Positions 35,312-46,900 of a DNA stretch of 64,000 bases are shown piece after piece (position 1 is the stretch's first letter; every line of letters begins with the position of its first letter). The notes below the pieces were generated by a model. The model ran no database searches and was not told the DNA's origin. It saw nothing but the letters and a program-made list of their open reading frames with translations. A program made the translations under genes and the position numbers. Origin of the DNA: Macrosoma leucophasiata (lineage: Eukaryota > Arthropoda > Insecta > Lepidoptera > Hedylidae); assembly GCA_036365455.1 (NCBI GenBank), contig JAWQUS010000025.1, positions 26,758,001-26,822,000 of the forward strand, read 5' to 3'.

Positions 35312-35502
35312 CTAGCTGGTGCCCGCGGCTTCGCCCGCGTGGATGTCGTTTTATAATCCGGAATTTATTTTCTTTGCTATAAACCTCACGGAGCCCGAGA
35401 CCTATCCAACGAATGCAAAACCGTGGAAATCGGTTCGTGCGTTCTGGAGTTATAGCGTCAGGAAGGAAAACCCGACTTATTTTTATATTATAGATATATA
35501 GA
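35312..35502 (-). mobile_element. Helitron-like element ending GCAGCCGCGGGC..CTAG type
   Basis: On minus it ends with the hairpin CGCGGGCGAAGCCGCGGGC and then ACCAGCTAG, a common lepidopteran repeat end. It begins with a TC-initiated TATATATCTATAATATAAAA segment. The same 3' end occurs at 48050-48083 on the plus strand. Confidence 0.6.
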
Positions 35503-35510
35503 TATACAAC

Positions 35511-35815
35511 TGCCTCAGTAGCGTAGTGGTAGCAGGCCACTACTATTACGCTGGAGGTCCTGGGTTCGATTCCCGGGTCGGGGACTATCAGAGATAAAGG
35601 TTTAAAATCTCTGCTTCTATTGGGATTTTTCCATTTTCTGGAAGTTTCCCAGTACCTTGGAGCTTGGTAATGTGCCCGGAGATGGCAACAGGTTCGCCAC
35701 CTGTTACATGGGCCAAAACGTAACCGTCAAGTCGTGGGTGTTTGCATGTATGATTGAATCCATGCATTTACCTCTGCCTACCCCTTCGGGGATTACAGGC
35801 GTGAAGTTACGTACG
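35511..35815 (+). mobile_element. tRNA-headed SINE, near complete
   Basis: The head (about 35511-35584) has an A-box-like TAGCGTAGTGGTAGCAGG and a B-box-like GGGTTCGATTCCCGGG, the internal pol III promoter layout. The body reads CTATTGGGATTTTTCC, TTCTGGAAGTTTCCCAGTAC and GGAGATGGCAACAGG. A body-only relative is at 31020-31215. Confidence 0.8.
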
Positions 35816-36349
35816 TTTTTTTAGGAATTTTAGAGGTATTTTATATATTTTTTTAATTTGTTTTGTGAAAAAAAAACGTTCTTAAGCCTCGCGCAGCAAA
35901 AAAAGCTAATTTCAATTTGCATAATGAACGTGAATTGATTACACGTTTCCAGGATAATAGCGATTAAAAGTAATATTTTGACGCATTTCGTAAGCTAGGA
36001 AACGGCGTGTGTTGTAAAATGTGGACGATTACGATCTCTATTGTGCCATTGTCACTTGCACGTCGACAGCTACTATTGTAATCTTTGAATCCTCTCAATG
36101 TATGCATTGTGCAGCATGCGTTGTTTTAGAGCTGTGTTTCCAAAATGGTGGGTCGTGACCCGGTGTCATCGAGGCGAAATATCGGGTTGCAACTTTGTAT
36201 CTTTTACATAATATCATTCTACAATTATTTTTTGTAAACTCTCATATTTTTGGATAATAATGACGATGAAAACGGTTATTTAACTTAATTATTAAAAAGA
36301 TAATGCACCAACTACTTACCATCTTATTTAAAATCTTAATGTATATCTA

Positions 36350-36515
36350 CATAAATTACGCGTCACGTTGTTTGTCCGCGATGGACCCCTGGCCACAGAC
36401 CAACCAAATCCTAAATTACTTAACCAATTTTGATTAAAATTTGCACATCGTGTGCAGTTTGATCCAACTTGAAAGATAGGATAGCCTATAGCTCAATTTG
36501 CAGTCGCAATATTAT
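36350..36515 (+). mobile_element. Helitron-like 5' fragment
   Basis: GTCACGTTGTTTGTCCGCGA, GATCCAACTTGAAAGATAGG and CAGTCGCAATATTATG match the 5' part of the element at 9284-9973. The 3' end is absent. Confidence 0.55.
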
Positions 36516-37440
36516 GTTAGTAAGTACATGCCTAAATTGCAAATTGTGAAAATGAACATTTTTTCTTACTTGTAATTCCAATTGCAATATATTATGATGA
36601 AAAAGCGTCAATAACAGCCCTAGACGAGTCATGGAGCATACTGACAGATAAACCAGGCCAGAGTTCAAAGCAGTTTGGGAAACGCTTTTCTAGAGCCATA
36701 ATGGCCGTAGTATTTTTGCATCGGCGTGTTTAACTGGGTCTACCCGTTGCTGCGTCACGCTCTGCGACCACAACTCCACCATCCTACGCCACTCCACACA
36801 CCATACGTTGTTATAAACGAAGTATCCACCGGCACGCGACTCTTCGTTTTCTATTAATCAAAATCCCAATTCGTTTTCGATATTAATCGATTCACATTGC
36901 GAATAAATTGAACGAGATCGAAATCTTACAATAACGGACAATAAAAATGTCTTAGAAAATTTTACAGTTTCTCTAATAACGCTTTATATGCAGTTACTTT
37001 ATAATGATAACAAACGTAGATAATGTTACATTCGTGTCATTTAGTGCGCATGGAACGTATCTATATTTTAAATTGAAGTGACTATGAATGGGGTAATTAC
37101 TAAAATTCTAAAAGAGGTGTCTACAAAATGACGTATCAGTCTATATGGTTACAAAATCATACTTTTTCATAAAATCCTTTTCCTGTTTCATCTTAGTCAC
37201 ACTTAAAAAAAAGAAGTTCAAATTTTAGTCAGCAGACCAGTTTACATTTGCGTGATGTATTTATATTTATGCACATTGAAGATTTAAGCAACTACATATT
37301 ATTAGATTGTAATCGGCATATCATTGCCGTGTATATTACGGCAGTACTGTGTACTTCCCACTATCTAAAACAATAGACAAAGTCAAACTACAATAGCTGG
37401 AAGGTGAGGCAAGTCGTGAATTATCTACTAGGTACATGAG

Positions 37441-37733
37441 GTGTAAAAATGAAAAAAGGCATGCTCGAACAATTCGGGCATATAGAAGAAAGAATGCCGA
37501 ACGAGCTAATGACCAAACAGATATACAATGCGAATGTGGATAGTTGCAGATGCTCTAGACTACTCCAGAGAGCAAAACTGACCTACCAAAAAAGACGAGT
37601 AGGTACTGTCTGCGGCGTGCATGTGTGAAAAGAATGATGAATGTAGAAGAGGCACGGGAGGTGTGTCAGGATCGGGATATCTGGCACACAACTCTTTCTG
37701 TCCACCCCGTGAGGGACTTGGCATGAAAGGTAC
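37441..37733 (+). pseudogene. LINE reverse-transcriptase C-terminal end, frame-broken
   Basis: Readable blocks are FGHIEERMPNELMTKQIYNA near 37470-37530 and RMMNVEEAREVCQDRDIW followed by HTTLSVHPVRDLA and a stop near 37630-37728. This is the C-terminal tail typical of insect LINE reverse transcriptases. The frame is broken between the blocks and the element is heavily 5'-truncated. Confidence 0.75.
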
Positions 37734-38338
37734 ACGAGATACTGAGGCAGTGCTAGACTACTTTCGATAGATAAACGGTGGTTTCACGTGGTTTCTCGGA
37801 ATCAAATCATAACGTACTTTAAGACTTTAAGCAATTGCATGTTTGAGTCCATGAGCTTTAAACACTTTGAATGTTTTACTGTGCCACAGTTAAATCACCG
37901 AATACTTAGCCTGTAACATTCCACATCCTTCTCTGACTTAAAGAAATCTGTTAAAGTTAGAGAGGGATGTGAAATGTTACAATAACTTTAACTTCAACAA
38001 ATAAGTGCAACCCAGCGTTAGTAGTACTGAGGAGGTATTCATCATGATGAATGGTAATGACATATGTAAATGCTATTTACAGAGCATCGTGGCGATCAAA
38101 GTGGCGATACACAGGTTAGGTAGTTAAATAAATTTATCTATTGTAACACAATATGTTGTTACTCTGTTATCGGTTAAATGAGGTGGAAATACAAAATAGG
38201 TGTTGAGTCATTAAAGTAACGATGAATGAGCGATCACCACTTCAACCGAAACAAATTTACAGCTAGAAACAAAGTTGAAAATTAATGGTGTGTAGTTTCA
38301 TTCAATTGAATATTCAAACATTTTCATTTTAAAAAAAT

Positions 38339-38383
38339 CTGAACTAAATGTAGAGCAGAGCACGGGCTCTACATCTAGTTCAG
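38339..38383. repeat. Hairpin with 18 bp arms
   Basis: CTGAACTAAATGTAGAGC pairs with GCTCTACATCTAGTTCAG with one mismatch across a 9-base loop. It could be a foldback remnant, and the size also fits a small-RNA precursor stem. Confidence 0.5.
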
Positions 38384-38421
38384 TCATACGTTTTATATTT
38401 GGTTCGATTTATGTAATGTAG

Positions 38422-38683
38422 GTGGCAAACAATTGCGCAGTTCACATTGATGTTAAGTGATGACTGCAGCCTATAGACACTAACACAAAAACCAAAGGTC
38501 ACAATGCAAATGCGTTACCACCCCTGAGACCTTTGTTATTATGTCTCTGATAGTTATTACGGGGCCACACGTTACCATCTAACTGGAACACGATAGTGCA
38601 GGACCCTACCATTTAGCGGCAGTTAAATTAGGTAACGCGGTGGTGCCTACGTCCTCGAGCTCCTACACTGGAACTCTACCACC
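38422..38683 (+). mobile_element. Family S copy, full length
   Basis: It starts GTGGCAAACAATTGCGCAGT, keeps all consensus blocks and ends TACACTGGAACTCTACCACC. Confidence 0.75.
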
Positions 38684-39307
38684 TGTAAAATTCAGTTCGA
38701 ATTGTCTAGTTAAAGCAAAAGTCTTACTTTATTTACGTGTCTTTATTTAGTGAATGCTAACAAATTAAAGTGACCAGGGGCTAACATTTCAAACTTTTTT
38801 TTGGGTCAGAGAATCAGCATTACCATCCAACGTAATGATGCTGCCAGAGTTTTAAGTAGATACCTACCATACCAAGTGCGACTCATACTCGCTTACGAAT
38901 GGTCCCGTACCATTATCTATAAAAAAATCACGTCTTTTTACTTATATTTATTTTTAAAGTGAATAATATAAACTTCTATTCAGCTGTACATTTGTAACAC
39001 TTAATAAACGATTTTTAAGGATAACATACACATTAAAAAAAAAACTATGTTTATAGTACAACAATTTAAAGTCGTTAAATAAGAATAATAAGTATAGACA
39101 TATTTTAGCGCGAGGCATAACGCGGAGGAAGGACTTTAACATAGTATGAAGGTATTGTGTGCGGCCAAGCGTGAACCTGCACCGGCGCCGACAGCCCGCA
39201 GCTCGACACCGTGTCGTATATCTACAGGAAGTTTTGGCGATCAACCTGCGTCCCGTATTTTGTTACTTCTCAACTGCTACATTCTTTTTTATGCCAATAA
39301 AGAAATG

Positions 39308-39425
39308 TTCAGTTCACATTGTTGGTAAGAGATACTAAAGCCTATAAACATCTACCTACATCGTACAGAGATTTATAAAATATATAGATGCGTTGCCACT
39401 TAAGAGGCTTAAATTTTTGGGCTCC
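39308..39425 (+). mobile_element. Family S fragment
   Basis: GTTCAGTTCACATTGTTGGT, TAAAGCCTATAAACATCTAC and GATGCGTTGCCACTTAAGAG are recognisable, the rest is lost. Confidence 0.5.
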
Positions 39426-39689
39426 TATGCCAAAAAACAGATTCCGTAGTTTTTAGGTTTGAATAATGTAATGAAATAAATAATAATTAATTAAATGGAG
39501 TTGTTCGAAATTTTCGAGTAAAATACCTACATTTGATCGACAATTACTCGCAAACTTGTAAAGCCAACTCAAGTGTGATAGTTTTCCTTTGAATTTCGTT
39601 ATATAGAGCTGCTATTGCCGATCCAAAATTGATTTTAGCACATCCCTAACATTTTTTTAAATTCCTGCTTATCAATAATTTACATTATA

Positions 39690-39880
39690 AAAAAAACGAA
39701 AAAAAAATGATCAGTGCGTTACATATAGGGGAGGTAATTTGTGACTAAGGTGTATACTTGTGACAAATTTGAAGTCTCTAGTCCAAAAACTATTGTTTTG
39801 CGCTAAGCTGCGGACGGACAGACAGACAGACGGACATGGCGAAACTATAAGGGTTCCTTGTTTACTACGGAACCCTAAAA
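39690..39880 (+). repeat. Interspersed repeat end with GGAC/AGAC-rich motif
   Basis: It contains GGACGGACAGACAGACAGAC, ATGGCGAAACTATAAGGGTT and CTACGGAACCCTAAAAA. The final part has AGGGTTCC and GGAACCCT as a short inverted pair. I recognise it as a common insect repeat end, class uncertain. Confidence 0.5.
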
Positions 39881-40159
39881 ATGGTAACTAACTCAGCCGT
39901 TATACCACCAGACTACCGAAGCCCCACAAAATTATTATCAATTTGTACGAGTAGGTACACTAGGTACCTACCCTTCGTAAGTCGTCTTTCAGCGACAATA
40001 ACTTCAAAAGCTTTTGTTTTTCAGCTTGATAGGTACCTATTGCAGAAAACAGTTAATTTTGTATGTCGCCCGAATCTTCTTGTGATTAGGTAAGTATCTA
40101 GCTATGTACCTAGGACCTACTATTTTACACACGTGACTTGTTTTTTTATCGTTTTTAGG

Positions 40160-40214
40160 CATAGACACGGGCCACCGGCGCGGCCGCGGCGGCGGTGGCC
40201 CGTGTTGCTCGATG
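40160..40214. mobile_element. Minimal MITE family B: 55 bp near-perfect foldback
   Basis: CATAGACACGGGCCACCGGC on the left mirrors GCGGTGGCCCGTGTTGCTCG on the right, around a GC-only centre. The whole interior seen in the 310-330 bp copies is deleted. Confidence 0.75.
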
Positions 40215-41004
40215 TTTTTAGTCTTTGGGATCAAAACATAATAATATCCATAACAATAAACTTAATGCTTATTACACCTACTATTATTCTTCAGAGACAT
40301 TTTCATTAGATGAACCTTAGCATACAAACACACGTTTTAATATAATAATATTTTATTATCACAAAAGAATTTCAGAAATTATAATCAGTAGACTTTCGCC
40401 ATTTCTATTGTAATGTAGGTATGTAGAATAAATAGATACAAGACACGTTGATATTTAAATGAATATAGTTTAGTATGTATGTGGAGATAATAATGTATTT
40501 CTTACATTAATTTTCTAAATTTTGTTAAAGCTCATATTATCTATATAAATACCTACGAATAATATTTCAATTAGGTACATTTTTTTCTGTTTATTAAATT
40601 CGAAAAATTACGAAAATTTATTGCAAAACTAACTACAAAAAAATCCACAATACGTGCTGTATGACTATATACCTAAATGACTTTCTCTCAGCCCACTTTA
40701 GTTTAAAAGCGAATTAATTTATTATTACAAAACATTACCACAATCCTCAGGTCAGTCAGATCCGAATCTTCAAATATTTCGCCTTATTTTTCCGTTAACA
40801 ATCCGAACTGGGTCACACAACAAATTATTTCACAGAACGTTATAATTTACAACGAAGAGAAACGAAACTGTTTTCGCGCCACAAAATTTAACTTTTTTTT
40901 TGGTTCACGACGAGACGCAAGCGTAGTTGCGTTTCGGGTGCGTGGCGCACGTGTGCCGGGCTGAGTCTTACTGGTCGGAGGCACTCACTGAAACCGGCGC
41001 TCAC

Positions 41005-41060
41005 CTGCCGCCCGTCAGGGGTGAGTGAGGGTTGATACGGCCGACTGACTGCCGACTGCG
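41005..41060 (-). promoter_or_regulatory. Possible 5' untranslated exon or promoter island
   Basis: A GC-rich island at 40900-41060 in AT-rich DNA contains, on minus, GGGCGGCAG|GTGAGCGCC, a good donor context at 41005. It could be a first non-coding exon of the cadherin gene, whose coding exon begins after an acceptor at 28784. A plus-strand donor-like GTGAGT lies beside it, so direction is uncertain. Confidence 0.22.
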
Positions 41061-41552
41061 ACTGCTGTCCATTCTACTGATATTAATTATGCTAATTCTT
41101 ATATGATCTAAGCTCGCTTTTTACCAATAGAGTTATTATACCGTCAGCTAGACTCTAGCAACACTAAATTAACTCCTCTGCCGACAATCCTGTTTTTGGT
41201 TAGATTTTATGTAGGTAAGTAAGCAAAATTACCGTATCAACAGCTTAGACCAACGGCTCGCCCTATCAAAAAGCTATTATAAACACATGTAGAGCCAAAT
41301 TTCTAACTCTACATGCCCTAATTCTACACGTCCTAACTCTGCAAGCCCTAACTTTCAGGCGAGGGTTTTTGTACTTAGCATATTATGTTTTATCCCTACA
41401 AAAATTTCTAGCCTTACAGGCTTACCTTTACTTGAAGGATTCAGTAGCTCTCCCACTTTATAGAGTTGGGGAGTAATACGGAAATATGTACGCAGATTTT
41501 CAAAAGCAATACTCAAGAGATTTTAAACAGACGTTTCACTAAGTTAGTAATG

Positions 41553-41900
41553 GCAACCCATTATACGTCCCACTGCTGGGCACGAGTCTCTCCCCTTTTT
41601 TGGGGGAAGGCCTGGAGCTTACTCCACCACGCTGCTCCAATGCAGATTGGTGTAGATACGGTTAGTGGCCAACCCGCAGTCGGATGTTTTCGAACTGCCC
41701 ATAAGGCCTCTGACAAGGATTAACGACTGCTATCTACCGATAGCAACCGGGACCGGAGGCTTAACCTGCCCTCCGAAGCACGGAAACGCGCATTTTTTAA
41801 ATTAACCACTAGCGCTCACCCATCACACACCCGACCGCGCCCGTAACGCTTAGCCGAGTAGATCGCTTCCGATATACACTAGCCACGGGGCCATGCGCGC
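41553..41900 (-). mobile_element. RTE-like LINE 3' fragment
   Basis: The minus strand reads a GGAGAGACTCGTGCCCAGCAGTGGGACG-type 3' end, seen on plus as CGTCCCACTGCTGGGCACGA. It shares this with the plus-strand copy at 61517-61665, and upstream 3' coding relics (GGAAGGCCTGGAGCTTACTC) are present. Confidence 0.65.
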
Positions 41901-42739
41901 TTCAATAAGTTATGAATCGAAATTTACACAAAAATTACAACAAAATACTGACTTCAAAGCTAGATACATAATCAAATCACTGAAAAGACAAATGCCAGAA
42001 TACAGATTTAGTCCCAAAAATTAAAAAGCAATGACGGTCATAGTTTCTGGAATACTTAGAAGTTAGATTCCTGCTCATATCCATATATATGTTGCAGTAA
42101 GATAGACAAAGCCATAATATAGTTATACTACCCTACATAGTTATATTCCTAGGAATATAAATATGTACCTACCGGAAGATAGTCATATGAAAGTAATTCA
42201 TTACTATCTCACTACTTAGGAATATAATTATAATACGGTTGAAGTCTAGTGATACACTTATGTTACTGGATAAATGATTGTAGGAGCGTAGCGCGGGGCT
42301 GCGAAGGTGCGGAGGTGTGGATAACAATTCATTAATATCTTACTAAAAATATAATTATAATAAATAAAAATACCTAACACCGAACGCCGCAGCCTTCGAC
42401 CTAACCACAACAACGACAAAAACGAGATAAAAAGAGAAACGCAATAGAACGTAAGATAGTACGTATGACTATGTCCCGGTATATAATTAAATATTCCTAG
42501 GGATATAACTATAACTATATTACGGCTTTAACTATCATACTGCGACCATCTCCGCACCCCCGCACTCCTACAATAATTTCACTAAACTTAATCCAGTAAC
42601 AACTAAATCACTAGACTTGAACCGTGTTATAATTACATTTATATTTATATGATTTTTTATAGTTTTATTTTAATATTGCTATTAGTTTTTATAACTAACT
42701 TTTAGTTTTTCGTCTGCACCTTTTTGATAACTCTCTTAA

Positions 42740-42838
42740 CTACCCTATGGTTGACTGGGAGAGAATGCCATATGGCATTAAGTCCGCCATATGTACAAAT
42801 GTTCAATGTGCATTAAAGATTAAATAAATAAATAAATA
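42740..42838 (+). mobile_element. LINE 3' tail with (TAAA)n
   Basis: GACTGGGAGAGAATGCCATA, TGGCATTAAGTCCGCCATAT and ATTAAAGATTAAATAAATAA form a 3' tail of a kind widely repeated in Lepidoptera. The coding part is absent. Confidence 0.5.
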
Positions 42839-43377
42839 TATTCTTAGTAAGATAGTAATGAATTGCTTTCGTGTTACTATCATCCGTTACATAATTATAT
42901 TTCTAGGGATATAACTTTATTAAGACTTTATCTATCATACTGTGACATACCTATATAAAAATCAATTAATTGCTGTTTGTTAGCCTCGCTAAAACTCGAG
43001 AACAGCTTTGCCGATTTGGCTAAAGAAGTTTATTTTCTTATATAAGTAGGTACACACACTTTTTTTTTGCTTCCGTTAGGCTGTTGTTTAAAAAAATGTC
43101 AACGATTTGATTGTTTTTCGACAAAAAAAAATCCGGTAAGAATTTTATATTTTTGACTTTAAGAGTTGGCAACCCTATACAATGTCAATGTCATTTACGT
43201 GAATGAAATTGTCAAACGAATTACGAAGTCAAGCAGTGCCTACATTTTTTGTTTTCTTTCCTTTTTCAGATTTACAGAAAACTAAACTATTTCATTTAAG
43301 AAACTCAGTGATGCCATTATTGCGCAGCGTTTGGTGGTCTCATTGAGTTATTGCCAGTGCAGTCGACATTTCCCACA

Positions 43378-43943
43378 ATGGCTGAATCTGGGGAAGCGGA
43401 CAGTAGGAAAGAGGTCGAGCTTCCCGACAAGAGTTCAATAAAGTTAGAGATAGAGGAGGTGAAGAGAGAGTTCGAATGTGTGGTGTGTGTGGGCCGCTGC
43501 TCCGATGGATACGAGGTGCAAGGCGCCGCCACCACCGCCGGCACCCCTATGCTGCATTACATCTCCAAACTAACACAAGTTGAACTAGACGGAAACAACT
43601 GCACAAAACACTTCTGTAAAAACTGTTACGACCTCATCAATGTATTGGAACATGCTGAACTTGAGTACATGAAGCTAAAGGAGACTTTTGAAGCTATCAT
43701 TAGTAAAAACCCGCTGTTTGTGACCAGTGCTCTTCCAGTGAATGTCGTGAATGTGAAAAATGAGACGGATGAACAGTTCACGGTATCGGATGACAATGTT
43801 GATAATGATGATTCAGAGGATGAACCACTAGCGTTGACTAAGAAGAAACGTCACCGGAAAGTTGATAAACGAAAAAAGAAAACCATAACACCTGTAACTA
43901 AAAAAAAACTTCGCACCAAGCTAAATAAAGTAGTAAAAGACAG
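43378..43943 (+). CDS. Zinc-finger exon 1: ZAD domain
   Basis: ATG at 43378 is followed by 188 codons and a donor GTAAAT in phase 2. The ZAD cysteine pairs CVVC and CKNC flank a LHYISKLTQVELDGNNC core. An acidic stretch (DDNVDNDDSEDE) and a Lys/Arg block (KKKRHRKVDKRKKK) end the exon. Confidence 0.93.
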
Positions 43944-46900
43944 GTAAATCATAGTGATTTTCTATAATTAAACATTTATTGAAAAAGTGAGATTTGTAAA
44001 AAAGAAAATTTAAATAAAAAAGTTACCTAGTTCCATATAGTATGAGCTACAACTGCAATATGTGATCGTATCTCGCACTATTGTAATGCTTATTATAATA
44101 TGACAGAACTCTGTTAGCTTGACTAATTAAATCATTCTCATAAGTTTTTTTTTAATCTTATTGTAACATACATCAAGAGCAATGTATATCACATTACAAT
44201 AAGATCACACAAAAAATGTATTTGTAACAACAACAACTAAAATGATGGCTACACATGTAACTTTTTTTTATATGTAAAGAGGGCGGCAAACAAGCATGCA
44301 GCTCACATTGATGTTAAGTGATGACTGCACCTTAAAGACGTCTACACAAAAACCAGGAGTCGCAAATGCAGATACGCTGCCACCCCCGAGACAAAAGTTG
44401 TTGTCTCTGTGCATATACACATATATTACCATCTAGCCCGAACAAAAAAACAACGGTCAAAAATCAAAATATGCAATACATGGATTATAATGACTAACAA
44501 GCAAAATATAGTTCTAACACTAGACATATATTAACATTAAAAAGTGCTAGCTTCTGTCGCCAAACTAAGTGTGAACTAGTGAAATATGAATAACTATAAA
44601 TATGCTACCAGCGATGGTAAGAAAAGCTATATTTGACTGATTTTCGATAAGTGGAGAGTTCCCTGATTGTACTCATGAGTAAACCGGTCCAAAATAGCAC
44701 TAAAAAACTTATTTAATTGACAAAAAAAAACTGAATTTAAGTGATTATTTTTCTAATGTATTTGGAACTGCTTTACACTGATTACAGTTATATATTTACC
44801 AATGATTGCAACCCTAGTTGCTGCTTTATTAAAAACTGTTGTGATAGTAATTATTTTTGTATTTAATCTAGTTGGGAGTGCAATATGTGCGGACTGAAAG
44901 GAGAGAGTGGGGGCGAGGCGATGTTGGCAGTCCACTTGGCAGCGCACACCCTCATGCTGAATTCTACAACCGCTCCAATGGTTAAAAAGGAAGATTCACC
45001 TACCAGGTACTATAAATCAATCAATATGTGTAAAACTCATTTGTCACGGACGGATTGAGTTGCTGTAATTTGTATGTCACTGTGTCTGGAATTATGTAAA
45101 CAAATACTGGGCAAAAGCTTCTTGTTTATTATTTTATAGCTTTATCTAAATTAATATGCGTTTTGAATTGCAGGAATTTATTTATGTAAATGCCAACTGC
45201 TTTCTCATTGTTGTTATTGGTGGTACTAAGTAGTATATTAAGGGTCCTTGTTGGCTTCTACATTATAAACAACTAAGTAGAAGTTTCAATGCAGTTACAC
45301 GACAATGACAATTCTATGGCATCACATATTTTGTGCCTGCGGTTGTAAGTAATCAAAAAAAAAAAAGGTTAAATAAAAAGTCCAATTGCATATTTTTTTT
45401 TAAATTAGAACTAATTTTATTTTTTGACATGTTTATTTATTTACTCCATATGTCCTAATAATGCATATAGGTGTGAAAGTTACATTATATTAATGTGTAC
45501 TTACAACGGTCCGCAGATCGCAGAGCCCGGCGGACAGCGTGTTCAACGTGTTCAAGCTGGAGGCGGAGGTGGAGTCGATGGACGACGACGACAGCTCGTG
45601 CTTCACGCCGCAGCCCGCGGCCGCCGTGGCCAACGGCAGGCCCGGCAGGCCCGGCAGGCGCGGCCGCCCGCCCGGCTCCACCAAGACAGATAAAAATGAT
45701 GTCCAGAAGAAACGGCCCGCCAAAGTCGTGCATCACTGCGACCAGTGTGACGCCAAGTACTGTAATATATGTGAGTTGCTTCATTTTTAATGTTAAAGTC
45801 GACGTGAGGCCGAGCCCCTATTATATCGGATGGGTCTGCAAATGCGCTAGATCGACACGTAATGCGACACCCGCCGACGACATCATTGATCTGTTAATAT
45901 ATTGTACAGCTCCCGTGCATCTTCTTTTATGTGCAATTTTTATGTGTTCTAGACCGGTTGCAGCAACACAAGCTGAAGAAACACGACGACTCGAAACCGC
46001 CTTACATCTGCGAGGTGTGCGGCGCGCACTACAAGCACAAGCGGGCCTGCGACATACACGTCGCCATGCACAAAGGTAGCCACAATACACACCACACTGC
46101 GACACACAACACACCTTAGGAGACCATGCAGGTGTCTGCTGACTGACAGCTGCATGGTCTGCTAAGCTGACAAATTTGTATTGGGCTTTCCGCAATGTTC
46201 AAGGTGGAAAGCCAAAAATTGATATGCGGCCTCTTTGTTACTAAAAAAAACAACGTTTACTTGATATTTAAATTTTTTTGGAAATCTGCCCCATACCCTA
46301 TCATAGGGGTTGGCAATTTGTAGGGAGCATTCCACAATTTCAAGGGAGAAAGTTGAAACTTGGTATGTGGACTCTTTGAGCCTAATAAATAATTACGTAC
46401 ATAATTTTTTTTTGTAAATCTGCCCCACCCCCTATCATATGGGGTGGCAATTTGTAGGGAGCATTCCACAATTTTTAAGGTTGAAAGTTGAAACTTGGTG
46501 TGCGGACTCTTTTAGCCTAACAAATAATTTCGTACATAATTTTTCTTGGACACCTGCCCCCTTCCCCTAACAGAGGGGGTAAAATTTTGTATTGGACTTT
46601 TGCCAACAATTGGTATCCGGACTCTTTGTTACTAAAGAAAACAACGTTAAAGTTCTTAAATATACACTTTTTGTTTAGAAATCTACTCCAACCCCTTTAA
46701 GAGAGGAGTTGATAGTTTGTGCCGGTATTTTGTCAGTTTTTAATGCCGTTTTTTATGTCGTGAAAGTGGCAAACAAGCATGCAGTTCACATTGATGTTAA
46801 GTGATGACTGCAGCCTATAGACACCCACACAAAGATCAGAGGTCAAAATGCAGATGCGTTACCACTTCTGAGGCCTACGGTGTTATGCCTCTGTGCCCGA

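Larger units (their letters stand above)
28785..43300. other. Repeat-rich region between cadherin exon 1 and zinc-finger gene
   Basis: No coding exon was recognised. AT-rich DNA carries LINE, SINE, Helitron, MITE and family S copies, which are listed separately. GC-richer patches without a recognised product lie at 32130-32400, 34920-35030, 36730-36830, 39140-39250 and 40900-41060. Any of these could be untranslated cadherin exons or promoters. Imperfect 16-base repeats (CCTAACTCTACA type) lie at 41290-41350. Confidence 0.5.
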
